Of a stretch of DNA of 64,000 nucleotides, positions 35,708 through 47,777 are shown piece after piece. The stretch spans positions 41,903,820 through 41,967,819 of the forward strand of contig OZ024724.1 in assembly GCA_964016875.1 (NCBI GenBank), in the 5' to 3' direction. The stretch comes from Fallopia convolvulus (taxonomy: Eukaryota > Streptophyta > Magnoliopsida > Caryophyllales > Polygonaceae). Made by a program: the position numbers and the translations under genes. The notes beneath the pieces were generated by a model, which searched no databases, was not told the DNA's origin, and saw nothing but the letters and a program-made list of their open reading frames with translations. How positions within the stretch are numbered: the first letter of the stretch is position 1; every line of letters starts with the position of its first letter.

Positions 35708-37648
35708 GAGCCACTACATTGAGTCACATCATCTTTTGCCCCATGTCATTCCTAAAGTGTGTCTCATCAGATTTTGACACGTGTCATCTTCTCATTAATT
35801 CAAATAAATTATACAACTAAATTGGTAGTTTTGGAAACAAATCTTATGAATTCAAATATTAGATTTGGAAGCTTTAATATCATCCGATATATTAAAGAGA
35901 ATCCAACTTGTAATTTTGGAAGTTTCTAGCATATTTAATTAAACATTAATTTCTATAAAAATAAAAAAAATTATGGTGGCTTTTTTTACAACTAGGTTAG
36001 TTTTAGTCTACTATATATATAAAAACCAATATGATTTGAAGTCATTTCGTTGTGCCACATCAGCATTGTACAAATGTCATATATATATATTTCACCATGT
36101 CGAATTTTGACACGTGTTATTTTGTCATTGAATCATATAATTTACACATCATTTATTTTATAACCACATTGTATGCCATGTGTGTGTTTTTCCACCACAT
36201 TAGCAAATAAAATACGTTTATATAACATGGTTGATGGCTCTATTTAATGTCTTTGATATCCTATTCAAGTAAAGAGATTTAGATTTGCAAATTATATGTG
36301 CATTAAAGTAATGAAAGAATGAAAAAGAAAAAGACCATCAAATTCCCATCGATTTGTCAGACTTGATGAATTTAATAATGGCTTGAATGTCGATCAGATA
36401 GTTAAAATTAAAAAAAAAAAAAGTCAATTTTGTTAGCCTATATGGTTGTTCCTAGGTACTTATCCTCTACTCTTCGAAAAGCTTTCTCTCAATTCGGTAC
36501 AAAAGATGTGCATAATCATGATAGATCATAAGAGTTTTCCGAAAGATACCGATAAGACTAGGGATAAAACTTAAAATAAAATATGTATACACTAATCTAA
36601 CAATAATTAATTCATTTTTTTAGTATTTCGTTAGTTATGTCTTACCTAGAAAACATGTATAAGACTCCAAACAATATATTTCAATAGATGTTATTCAAAA
36701 TAAATAAAAAAGTAGATTGGGTTAACTGATCTTGACGCCATTGAACCTATCTACTATTTGTATTAGATTTTGTTAACAAATCCGATAATTACATAACATA
36801 ATATTTAAGTTTCCTTGATATAATGCACTCACATATTCATATATACTTTATTTCATTTTGTACGAAGTTCTCAACATTCATTTTGTTATATTAATCTCCT
36901 ACAAAAAAATTCACTTTATTTTTTGTAATTTACTAGCATTTGTTCATGTTAATATATTTTGTAATAATTAATGTCGATCCATTTTAATCTACTACGGAGT
37001 ATATAATATTAAATTTGTAACATATTATGCCACATGGTGAATTCACAATCCACATGACTTATAACATGTCACGTTATCTAACGATAGTGTATTTAAAACC
37101 AAATATCAAAATAAAAAATTATAAAATAAGAAAATCCTATATAATTTTCCATTTATTACGCAAGATATCCATTTTCCACGTGTAATATTTGGAAAGATAA
37201 TTCTCTATATTAATATACTTTCATTATTTTTTCAACTATTTTTTAAATTATATTATTTAAGTGTAATCTTTTTATTGGATATTTGAAACAAAGAAATGTA
37301 ATAAACATAAATGTCATTAACTAAGGGGTAAGAAATAGCAATCAAAATAACAAAATATTATATATAAATGTGACTACAATTGTAAGAGATATTACACGTA
37401 TAGTGACCAATAAATAATGGTTGAATTTTTTATGTCACATATAACAAATAAATAATGTAATCCAATTAAGCTAGATGTTGATTGGTTGTACAAATAAAAA
37501 ATATAGTTTTTATTATCATGTTGTATTAAAATCACACGTCTTTTTAATATATTCAAATATATGTATGAATAAGCAGGGGGTGTCCAACGGGCGGATTGAC
37601 CCATAAACCGGAGTATGGGTCATGGAGAAATATTTTATTATGTAATAA
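35708..37648. other. AT-rich stretch with Helitron remnants
   Basis: The first part continues the Helitron begun at 29375. A second Helitron-like 5' end, TCTACTATATATATAAAAAC, starts at 36007. Neither has a clear 3' hairpin. No gene is visible in the remainder. Confidence 0.5.
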
Positions 37649-37724
37649 TTACCGGAGTACAAAGCTTTGTTGGACATGAAGAGTTTTTTATATACAAAGA
37701 ATCTAGAGATTCTGAGAATCCCAC
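37649..37724 (+). pseudogene. 3' exon fragment of a papain-like gene copy
   Basis: About 75 bp match the end of exon 2 of the copies at 38718 and 40494 (reading ITGVQSF, then EFFIYK). It is the tail of a lost upstream copy and marks the left edge of the tandem array. It joins the leader of the next copy at the same breakpoint as the copy at 37917. Confidence 0.65.
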
Positions 37725-37916
37725 CCTTTTCTCTGGTTTAAGGTAACCCGACCTCTCCTCTCTTTCTCCACTTCCCCATTACGCTCTCGTTTCTTCTTTT
37801 ATTTTTATTTTTTCTCTTTTTGAAAGAAAAGTTTGTAGCTTCCTTAATATTTTGTTGTTTTCAATTTTTTGTTTGAGTTTAGCTGAAATTGATAAAGGTT
37901 GAAGCTTGGAGTTGTA

Positions 37917-38959
37917 ATGGTTGCAAACTGGCGATGGGAGAGTTACTATTCTGGATTTGAGCATGTTTGTGTACCGGGGTTCGAAATTATGAGACAACCC
38001 ATGACACAAATTGGAGGTAAATTTGTATTATATTGTTTAGTAATTTTAAATTTAATTAAATATGTAATTTAAATCATAATTAGTGTGTAATGTTAATAAA
38101 TTGTATTTCTTATTTAGATTATTTTTTTAGCATGCATTATTGTTAAGCAGTCATATAGTTAGAGATATCAGGAATCAGTTCTAACTAAGCTGATATTATG
38201 TAAACTCTCTTGTATAAGTGTAGCTCAATGGTCATTCAATAAACATCACTCAAGTTTTCATCTCTTTAACTCTCTATATGTACTATATGTCAGCATATTT
38301 GATCAGGCACATGTCGATTTACTGCGGTCGCTCGACATATAGATTATGAACTACGGATAGCATATTCAAAGACCAATCCACATGTAGTTCATTTGAGTGG
38401 CGCTGATTTGGTAAATTATGAGGAGCTTGTAGCAGGATTTGAACAATATCTATACCGAAATCCAAGGCTTTCCTCAGTTTTGATGTTTGCTAGAACTCAA
38501 GGAGTTCCTTTATGGAACAATTTGGAGTTCAAAATACGGAATTTTGAAGAATGTGTTTGGGATAGAATAGATCTTAGTTGTTTACATCGATTGAGAGAAT
38601 GGTGTAGTACGGGCACTGTGGTGGGTACCATTGCTATCTTTCAAGATTATGATGCGACAAATCAAGAAATATACATGGGAAGAAGTATCAGGAGAAATAA
38701 AACTCAATGTGTGGTAATTACCGGAGTACAAAGCTTTGATGGACATGGAGAGTTTTTTATATACCAAGATTCCAAAGGTCTTGAGAATCCCACCCATTTC
38801 TCCAGCTTATGGCAACCCCGCCTCTCCTCTCTTTCTCCTCTTCCCCATTACTCTCTCTCTCTCTCTCTATCATTTCTTCTTTTATTTTTATTTTTTCTAT
38901 TTCTAAAAGAAAAGTTTGTAGCTTCTTTAATATTTTTTTGTTTTCAATTTGTTGTTTGA
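37917..38959 (+). CDS. Papain-like (C1A-related) protein, chimeric C-terminus
   Basis: Exon 1 (37917-38016) and exon 2 (38307-38959) join across a GT-AG intron into an uninterrupted 250-residue frame. QIGGTCRFTAVAR resembles the papain active-site Cys region, and CVVITGVQSF followed by GEFFIYQDSKG resembles the His/Asn region. However, the residue before CVVITGV is Gln where the neighbouring copy has His, and the Asn position reads Asp, so protease activity is doubtful. From THFSSLW onward the frame is not homologous to the gene's own end. It runs into the duplicated 5' leader of the next copy and encodes a Leu/Phe-rich hydrophobic tail. Family assignment is tentative; expression is unknown. 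Confidence 0.5.
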
Positions 38960-39585
38960 GTTTAGTTGAAATTGAAAAAGGTTGAAGCTTGCAGTTGAAA
39001 TGGCTGCAAATTGGCAATGGGAGAGTTATTATACTGGATTTGAGCATGTTTGTGTACCGGAGTTTGAACTTTTCAGATAGCCCATTACACAAATTGGAGG
39101 TAAATATTTATTATGTTGTTTAGTAATTTTAATTTTAGTTAAATATGTAATTTAAATCATAATTAGTGTGTAATGTTAATAAATTGTATTTCTTATTTAG
39201 ACTATTTTGTTAGAATATCTTTATTGTTAAGCAGTCATATAGTTAGAGATATCAGGAATCAGTTCTTACTTAGCTGATATTACGTAAACTCTCTTGTATA
39301 AGTAGCCCAATGGTCATTCAATAAAAAACGCTCAAGTTTTCATCTAAAGAACTCTCTATATGTACTATATATAATCATAATTGATCAGGTACATGCCAAT
39401 TTACCGCGGTTGCTCGACATATAGATTATGAACTACGGATAGCATATTCAAAGGCCAATCCACATGTAGTTCATTTGAGTGGCGCTGATTTGGTAAATTA
39501 TGAGGAGCTTGTAGCACGATTTCAACAATATCCAAACCGAAATCCAAGGCTTTCCTCAGTTTTGATGTTTGCTAGAACTCAAGGA

Positions 39586-40271
39586 TAAGGATGGCAATGG
39601 GTCGGGTCGGGTGCGGGTGGACTACTTCCACCACCCGACCCGCGGTTGTAAACCGCCCACCTGACCCGGTAATTTCACCCGACGGGTTCCACCCGAAACC
39701 GACCCACCCAAAACCCGTCGGTTTTCGGGTCGGGTCGGGGTTTTTTCGGGTGTTATAAAAAATTAAAATTTTCAATTTTCAATCATAAATTAACCTTAAG
39801 TTTATTTGTTCAATGGGTCAACCGATGACCCGTAAAAAAATAAACTAAAATTAACGGGTCAACCGATGACCAATAAACAAAATAAACTAAAATGTAAACC
39901 TATTTATATGGGCCTACCCATTGGATTAGCCAAAAAATAGATTTAATTAAAAGTCTCAAAGTCCATCTCTATGGTTAGACTTCAAACACTTAACCATCTC
40001 CTCTTCTCCTATCCTTTTTTATAAGCTCCTCTTCTCCTTTCCTTCTACCAATTTTTCGATGTGGGACAAAAAATCGGGTGGTCGGGTCGGGTGGTCGGGT
40101 CGGGTGAGCGGGTCGGGTGATCGGGTCGGGTCGGGTCGGGTGAGGCTATACCCGAAACCGTACCCGCTCCATCACCCGCTCACCCGTCACCCGTTTTTAA
40201 TCGGGTTTTTCGGTTTTTTTCGGGTCGGTTTTTCAGGTACCCATCGGGTGCGGGTGAAATTGCCAAGCCTA
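39586..40271. mobile_element. hAT-type MITE
   Basis: The element begins TAAGGATGGCAAT and its other end, reverse-complemented, begins TAGGCTTGGCAAT (10 of 13 identical). Perfect 8-bp target duplications CTCAAGGA (39578-39585 and 40272-40279) are diagnostic of hAT. The interior has GGGTCGGG-rich stretches near both ends, including a tandem array at 40074-40142, so the arms could fold back. No transposase is present. Confidence 0.88.
40015..40067 (-). promoter_or_regulatory. U-snRNA-type promoter arrangement (USE + TATA)
   Basis: On the minus strand GTCCCACATCG (40067-40057) matches the plant upstream sequence element RTCCCACATCG. TATAAAAAA (40023-40015) follows after exactly 33 bp, the spacing reported for Pol II-transcribed plant U-snRNA genes. 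It lies inside the hAT MITE. No known snRNA follows downstream (39990 and lower). Confidence 0.4.
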
Positions 40272-40708
40272 CTCAAGGAGTTCCTTTATGGAACAATTTG
40301 GAGTTCAAAATAGGGAATTTTGAAGAGTGTGTTTTGGATAGAATAGATCCTAGTTGTTTACAATGATTGAGAGAATGGTGTGGTATGGGCATTGTGCTGG
40401 GTACCATTACTATCTTTCAAGATTATGATGCGACAAATCAAGAAATATACATGCGAAGAGGTATCAGGAGATATGAAACTCATTGTGTGGTAATTATCGG
40501 AGTACAAAGCTTTGCTGGACATGGAGAGTTTTTTATATATCAAGATTCTAGAGGTCCCGAGAATCCCGGTAGGTTAGGCAAAGGAAGAAATCTGGCATGT
40601 ACAGATGTTTTACTTAAATTCTACAAATGTATCGTTGAAATACCTCAAGTATTATACAATCACCCAATTAGAGATGGTATGAGTATGTTTACTAACTTCA
40701 AGTCTTAA

Positions 40709-41243
40709 AAAATATTTATGTTGATTTAGAATAATAATGAATACTAATCTTAATTGTGTTTTTTTTATTAATTACTGGTTTAGTTTGTTGTTGGTTTGAT
40801 AAATGCTAGATGGTGAAAGTTATCGAGCAGAAAACTATTATATATGTTTGCTTGGTTTACTAATCCTATAGAGTTGGCTAGCAGATTTCAAGACTTAAAA
40901 CTACTACAACACTCACTATATAGTGCATTTTGTCTGATTTAAGGCATTGTAGTGCCCTCTATTGTGCTGCACTTGAGTCTAATGTATGTCAACTTGCATG
41001 CTAAAGCTTGTCAATTATGAATTACTAATGAAGGTGACAACTTTCATACTAGTTTTGGTGATGCAATTTTAACTTCATCTCATGTGTTGGATTTATGTAA
41101 CAAGGTGTAATGCTGAAATAATAGTGGGCTATCTATGCAAATGTCTTGACCTTAATATGTCTCATGTTGTGTTGGTCTTAAAACTTGGCATTGTGATATA
41201 CAAGATCTTGCATGTTGATTTATTTTGACATCAACTCATGTTT
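40709..41243. other. Gene-free stretch
   Basis: No gene or element end was recognised. Confidence 0.5.
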
Positions 41244-41525
41244 TGAAGCTGCGGGTTTCAAACCCTTCCAGCTTTAGACACCGGATTATAATCAATTAAA
41301 GAGAGTACATCATTCATTAATAGTCTTAATTTGCAACAAATTGATGAATTGGGTAATTAATACTTCATTTTTGTTTTCCTTCTGAAGATTGGCCTGGCTA
41401 GAACCATCTGGTATCTCGCGTGCTTTCATCAGAATCTCATAGGAGCAAACGAGGGCTTCATCTATACTCAATAGAGCTCCAACGTTGTCAAACTCTTCGC
41501 CCTAGTTTGTTCAGAGAATGATGAA
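41244..41525 (-). pseudogene. PP1 phosphatase 3' exon fragment
   Basis: 41391-41525 is homologous to exon 3 of the PP1 gene at 49251-49436, and still reads EEFDNVGALLSIDEALVCSY. 41258-41281 is homologous to its 24-bp last exon (VSKAGRV and stop). The intervening intron-like sequence is retained, so this is a DNA-level copy, not a retrocopy. The acceptor AG has become CG, and exons 1-2 are missing. Confidence 0.8.
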
Positions 41526-42293
41526 TTTGACGATTTTACTCAAGTGAGAAATCTTGAAGAGCTTTTAGAGAGAGATAACATGACAATAGTGATTGTATTC
41601 ATTTCAGTTTATTAGTACTAAATTACAAGGCTCTTTAATAATAAGGTTCATGTAAAATATGGCTAGAGGTTCACGTAAATAATGGAATAAATTAAGGTAA
41701 ATGTATATTACATAGAAGTTGGGAGGAAATCTACGAAATTTAGTCCTCATTAACCCGCCTTCTTAAATAAGTTTACAAAATCAACTTCTTTGGACAAGTT
41801 TACTTAAAACTAGGGGTTTACTCGTCAATTAGACGGGATCAGATTTTTTGAACCTTTATAACTTATTTATAATATTTATAACTTGGATTTTTATTCCTTT
41901 AATTTTAACTAAATAGTTGAAGAAGTTTATGAAAAAAATATTTAAAGACTATTATTTATATAAATTAGCAAATAACATTTATGATATAGAAATTGGACGT
42001 GATTAAAATTTGAATAAATTGGATTTTATTGATAGGAATTTAATCTACTAATTGATTGTAAAAATTATTAATTTATAATCTTTTAGATAATACTAACCAA
42101 CACTATTTATATAACTTTTATTTATACACTATATACTTGAGTGTTAATTAATCATATCTACATATGAAGATATAGCTAGTAAAGATCATATATGTTGGTT
42201 TAGTAATTGGAATGTAAGAACCAAAATGTCTTTATATATAATTGCAATGTAAGTGCATGAATGTTGGTTTAGTAAAGATTAATGAATGATGCT
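41526..42293. other. Gene-free AT-rich stretch
   Basis: Nothing recognisable. Confidence 0.5.
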
Positions 42294-42482
42294 CTAGAGA
42301 AACACTCTTTTGAGGAGAAACGGGGGAAATATTATGGAGCGTCGAATTGAATGAAATAGACTGTTTAGATTAATGAAAAAAAGGTGTAAAAAATTAGAAT
42401 AAGGGCGATACACCAGATTGCATCCTAAATGAGAAAATCTCGTAATCATATTTTTCTGATTTTGGAATTTAAAACCAGATTA

Positions 42483-42521
<39 letters not shown>

Positions 42522-44185
42522 CTGAAAAAAAATCCTACCATTATCATTCAATCGTTCGCTCTCTCCAAGAAGTCGAATCTTCCATCGCAAAAATGGATGG
42601 AGCCGCTCAAATCTCTTGATACCGACATTATAGAAGATGCATCTCCTCCATTTGTTTTGCTGTAACAACAACAATCGGGTGCACCTGTAACAAACCAGAT
42701 CCATTTCTGAACAACACTTGGTCACGGTAACCAATTTATTCAATATAACACCTTCGAGAACGTTTTAAAATAGATCGATCTTGGGTGTGATTGGTTATTG
42801 GATCTTTCGATTTATTTTTGCAGTCAAATTAGATTGAATTTGTAATCTCTTTTTTCTTTTGTCCTATGACAGTTAATTGTATTCAAGTGGCCAATATATT
42901 AAATGCAATCTAATTTAGCATGTATTTCATAGGAGATCGAGAACATATCAAAACAATATCTATATATATACATGTATGACTTATTATTCATATATGTGTG
43001 GTTTTTAAACAAGTAATTTATAATCTATATATAAGTGATTTATTATTCATATATGCATATTCTGTTATTCATATATGCACGTATTATTATTCATATATAA
43101 GTGACTTGTTATTCATAATTTTTATTTATACGTGTGGTTTTTTATTCATATATAAATATCTTGATTTCCATATATATATATTTGTTTTGTTATTCATATA
43201 TATATATTTCTTTTTATTCATATAGACATGTTTTGATATCATAAATACATGAGTGATTTATTATTCAAATATACGTGATTTATTAATCATGTATGCATTT
43301 TTTGTTATTCGTATATATGTGACTTATTATTCATATATGCGTGAAATTTATTTATAGATGTGTGTTCTGTTTTGCAGTTATTCAAGAATGTCGTGAATTG
43401 TTATGCGAGAATTGTTATCCATATATGCATGTTCTGTAATGGAGTTATTCAATGATGGTCAAAATTCATTGGAGTATGTATTCGAGATATAACCATTCCC
43501 ATTTTTGTATTATTCAAAATATTATGTTTATATATTCAATGTTCATATAAGATTCATATTTTTTTCGTATTCACTCTTCAACCTATATTGAATTGATTTT
43601 CACGGTAAGACGAATACTTATTCAACATAAATAATACAAACGTTAAAGCATTCTTAGTCCTATAAATATTCAAACAATCATATTGAGTTATTCAAACCTC
43701 GACTATAAATATTCTATGATTTTATAATTATTCAAACAATCATATTGAGTTATTCAAATTTTGACTACAGATATTCAACGATTCTATAATTATTCAAATA
43801 ATATATTGAGGTATTCAAACATCGACGAATAAATATTCTACAATTCTGCAAAGGTACGGAATATTGGATCATCATATGTTTCTGATTTTGGAATTTAAAT
43901 ATCGCTCCCATATTTGGAGATATTCAAATATGGCAATTTTTTCCTTGTGTAAATGGGTATAATATTCAAATTTTGAAATATGGAAATTCGGATAAGATAT
44001 GGTAGTTTTTTTTCCATGATCTCCTATAATTTCGTCCCCTTTATTTTTGGAATAATCATGGATTCCCCATGTTTTACCCATAAAAACCAAAATATACACC
44101 CTATTTATTAGCCATTAATCTAGATTAATCCGACGCATAGGAATTGTTCCCCCGTTTCTCCTTAAAACCCGTTTCTCCTGAGCGC
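42294..44185. mobile_element. Inverted-repeat element 1 with TTATTCAT repeats
   Basis: The left arm (42294-42345) and the reverse complement of the right arm (44131-44185) share GGAGAAACGGGGGAA and adjoining sequence through GCGTCG. Inside the left arm is a (CT)n microsatellite (about 42486-42518). The interior from 42960 to 43480 is a cryptic repeat built on TTATTCATATATG, and 43560-43970 is rich in TATTCAAA. A 20-bp direct repeat starting TTCTGATTTTGG occurs at 42454 and 43880. No transposase was found. It may be a foldback or MULE-like element; the target duplication is unresolved. Confidence 0.5.
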
Positions 44186-44193
44186 GCCCCAAG

Positions 44194-44198
<5 letters not shown>

Positions 44199-44234
<36 letters not shown>

Positions 44235-44253
44235 GAGAGAGAGAGAGAGAGAG
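44199..44253. repeat. (TA)n followed by (GA)n microsatellite
   Basis: A TA run (about 44199-44230) passes directly into a GA run that ends at the left arm of inverted-repeat element 2. Such runs are prone to slippage. Confidence 0.9.
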
Positions 44254-44255
44254 TT

Positions 44256-45850
44256 GTGCGAATGGACGCCTGTGTGAGAAATAAGAATAAACCTCGCTGG
44301 TCCATTCCAAAAAAATCAACGCCCCTGATTAAATATTCATTATAAAGGATAAAATACGACACATACAAATTTTTCCCGTATTATTTGCGTATTTTTCAAT
44401 AAAATATGGCACTAACGAATTGTTTCCGTATTATTCACGAATTTTCCGAAAAATACGTTTTTATGAGACGCACCCAATTTGTTCATCAAAACTAGTGATT
44501 TGTTCATCAATATTCACCAATTGTTCATCAATACTAACTAATTGTGCATCGAGTTTTTGATAACATTGTTCATCGATTTTGAACTTTTTTATTTTTATTT
44601 TTGTTTTTTAACCTTATTTATGTGTAAGAATAAAATATTATATAGTTTTTTATGCACATATAATTAGTTTCCATGTACCCATATTTGTTCATTCATATAC
44701 TCGTATTTGTTATTGATATACCCATGTTTGTTGATTGGTATATCATTATTTTGTTCATTGGTATATTTTTTTTGTTCATTGGTATATCATTATTTGTTCA
44801 TTGATACACCCTATTTGTTCATGGATATACCCTTATTTGTTCATTGATCTAACCTTGTTTGTCCATTGTTTGTTCATTGATACACCCTATTTGTTCATGG
44901 ATATACCCGTATTTGTTCATTGATATAACCTTTTTTGTTCATTATTATACCTTTATTTGTGAATTGAAATAAACTTATGTTTATGTGTTAATGCTATCAA
45001 CTTGTACATTTAGGACTATTATACCATCAAATTGTACATTTAGGACTATCTATTTGTGTATTTTTGTATTTATTTATGCTTTAAGGCTCTCTTAAATGCA
45101 AAGGATAATACGAGTGAAGTGCTTTAAGGCTAACTTGTCAATACAGATGAGGTGCTCAATATAGTACCAAAATAAGATAAGTTTGATGTAAAAACTTGAA
45201 TGCAGAGGATAATAGATAAAGAATCTGACTTTGCAATAATATGGTCTATGCTAAGAGAACAAGATAGCAACAAATCGAAGAGGAGTGCTTGTGCCTTATT
45301 TAGCTATGAACAAATTGATATTATTAATGAACAAATATACATATAGCAATGAACAAATTGTGGTTACTAGTGAAGAAATATGTATCTAGCAATGAACAAT
45401 TATATGAAAACGGCAATGAACAAATATGCATAAACCAATGAACAAATTGATGTTACGAATGAACAAATATGCACAAACCGATGAACAAATATGCCAAAAC
45501 CAATGAACACATATTTTCGTTTTTTATGAACAAAATCACAATGTTGATGAACATATTGCATGCAATTTTGATACACATTTGTTCATTTTTTATGTACAAA
45601 CAATAGATTTATGCATAAAATCACAGTTTTGATGAACAAAATCATAGTGTTGATGAACAAATCCACAGTATTCATGAACAATCTGGGCCCGCGTTCAATT
45701 TCCGTTTTTTTTCAAAAATACGCATATAATTCGCCAATAATTCGCTCGTGCCGTTTTCCCCCTTTTAAGTGAAATGATCAGCGCCTTTGATTTTTCTTCA
45801 TCCAAGGGCTCTTGTTCTTTCTTATTTCACACCTGGGCGCCCATTCGCAC
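44256..45850. mobile_element. Inverted-repeat element 2 with TTTGTTCAT repeats
   Basis: The ends read GTGCGAATGG on both strands (44256 and 45850). Similarity continues inward with GTGTGA(G)AAATAAGAA and TATGCGTATTTTT-like blocks for about 200 bp per arm. Inside the left arm TTTGTTCAT recurs with a roughly 20-28-bp period (44480-44960). Inside the right arm its reverse complement ATGAACAAA recurs (45300-45680). The element is thus an imperfect long hairpin. No coding region was found, and the superfamily is unknown. Confidence 0.55.
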
Positions 45851-46220
45851 CTGAACCGGACTCATATATATATATAATGGCTCTTTCGGAGAGAAAAATA
45901 TCATTTTATCTCCAATTTTGACCTTGTAAAGCATGATATAATGATGATGATGAGGGTAATCCACCTAAACTTGACGGACATTTGGATAATTAATAGACTT
46001 ATATGTAAATAAATCATCATAGACATACAAAAAAGTTCTTTATGATGATATACTAAAAAATGGAGATTAAATTTTCTTGCCAATGTTAATTAGTAGGATG
46101 TCAAGCTGCCCAAATATGAGATGAGACCATTGTTTGTTTCTCCACATATAAAAATGGCGAAAAGTGTTTGAATATACTCTCTACTCACTTTTCTATGAAA
46201 TTAACAATTTATCTCCACCT
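45851..46220. other. Gene-free AT-rich stretch
   Basis: Nothing recognisable beyond a short TA run at 45863. Confidence 0.5.
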
Positions 46221-46694
46221 ATATATGGTTGAAAAGTCATGTTGTGCATCATGAGCGAATAAATTTATCTAGTTTAGTAACTAAATAAAATATAATTTAA
46301 ACTAATTCAAATGGATACACATAAATCTAGTTTTCTCCACACAAAAAAGTCAAATGAGTTTCAAATTTTTGGTTTGAAACATTTTTATGTACCTTTGATT
46401 TCCCTAAAATTAAATATTTCCTTCAAAATCACATAATAACTATTAAGGAACAAATAAATATATGGTTGAAAAGTCATGTTGGGCATCATGAGCGAATAAA
46501 TTTATCTAGTTTAGTAACTAAATAAAATATAATTTAAACTAATTCAAATGGATACACATAAATCTAGTTTTCTCCACACAAAAAAGTCAAATGAGTTTCA
46601 AATTTTTGGTTTGAAACATTTTTATGTACCTTTGATTTCCCTAAAATTAAATATTTCCTTCAAAATCACATAATAACTATTAAGGAACAAATAA
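46221..46694. repeat. 237-bp tandem duplication
   Basis: Two head-to-tail copies (46221-46457 and 46458-46694) differ at essentially one base (GTTGTGC against GTTGGGC). The near-identity marks a recent duplication of non-coding DNA. Confidence 0.9.
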
Positions 46695-47777
46695 AAAATA
46701 GTATGAATTTGACAATTTGATTAAAAGAGCATATTAACGGTTTCAAGGCGACTATATATTGATCAGCTTGGACCTCTTTTAATAAATAAAAAATATGAAC
46801 TTGAAATCATATAAAAGAAATTAAACAATTTGATCAAAAGTTAGTCTTTAATTGATCACTATTAACGAACAAATTACAATGGATTTCGTCTGTCTCTTAA
46901 CCCGGAAAAATAGAAGCCCTCAACTCTCTAACTCCTAATTGGTATCTATAAGAGAAATAAGAAGCTTAAGAATTTGAAAAAACATTCGATAATATAATGC
47001 TTGGTGAATTAAAATACGTATTTGATTCTCCCAATTTTACTAATATTCTAATTCAATGGAAAACCAAAAGTCATCACCCAATACATAATGCTTGGTGAAT
47101 TAAAACACTTATTAAATGTCCTAATTTTACTAACCCTTTAATTTAATAGAAAACCAAAAGTCACATAAAATAAGGGTTGAGAGCATATCAATTGTAAAAT
47201 TAATGAGTAAATGGAAAACCAAAAGTCACCACCCAATACATATAATAAGGGTAAAGAGTATATCAATTGTAAAATTAATGAACTAAATCGTTCAACCCAA
47301 TGGGTTTCGGGTTCTATCGGGTTCGGTTTATATCGGATTTAGGGTTCAAATTTTTGGGTCTTGCCCAAAACTTATCGGGCAATTCGGGTCGGATTTGCAG
47401 GTTTAAGTAAGCTTTTGACAACTCTAATCACGACTACTCACCAAAATTTGATTTTAAAAATATGTAAAAATTAATTTTAAAAATATTGTTGATTATTTTA
47501 GGTCCAATAAGCAAGTATGCCCCCAAAAAAATTAGTAATTTTAAAAATATCTGTAGTAAGGTTAAATAGCAAGGGGTGTTATTTTGGACATTTTTTAATT
47601 TTCATTCTCTTTTAAATCAAAATAATGAAACAAGTTATTTTTTATGAAAATAATGAACCGATTAAATCTTAATTTCTTTATAAGAACTTATACCGTTATA
47701 ATAAAATGAAAAAATCCTTATTCTTATATATTCAAATATTCTGTTGATTCTCTTGTGTTAAATAAATAGAGATTTTA
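46695..47777. other. Gene-free stretch with degenerate local repeats
   Basis: 46993-47280 contains two to three imperfect copies of a block with CATAATGCTTGGTGAATTAA and GAAAACCAAAAGTCA. 47300-47420 has GGGTTCGG-rich sequence like that in the hAT MITE, but no ends were found. Confidence 0.5.

Larger units (their letters stand above)
39000..40708 (+). pseudogene. Papain-like gene copy, inactivated
   Basis: Exon 1 (39000-39099) has a TAG at 39078-39080. Exon 2 (from 39389) is split by a hAT MITE (39586-40271) and carries a TGA at 40364-40366. It keeps the original 3' end, which the upstream copy has lost: after EFFIYQDSRGPENP it continues GRLGKGRNLACTDVLLKFYK to the stop at 40706-40708. It also retains His in THCVVIIGV. 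It therefore shows what the undisturbed C-terminus looked like. Confidence 0.7.

Noticed and set aside
42429..42665. 78-codon frame across the (CT)n run
   Set aside because: It is largely a translated microsatellite (repeated Leu-Ser) inside the inverted-repeat element.
42998..43225. 75-codon Ile/Tyr-rich frame
   Set aside because: It is a translation of the TTATTCATATAT cryptic repeat, not a protein gene.
44735..44923. 62-codon frame with repeated His-Trp-Tyr
   Set aside because: It is a translation of the TTTGTTCATTGGTATA repeat.
42960..45700. CRISPR-like regular repeats
   Set aside because: Spacing is irregular, repeats are degenerate and AT-rich, and the DNA is plant nuclear.
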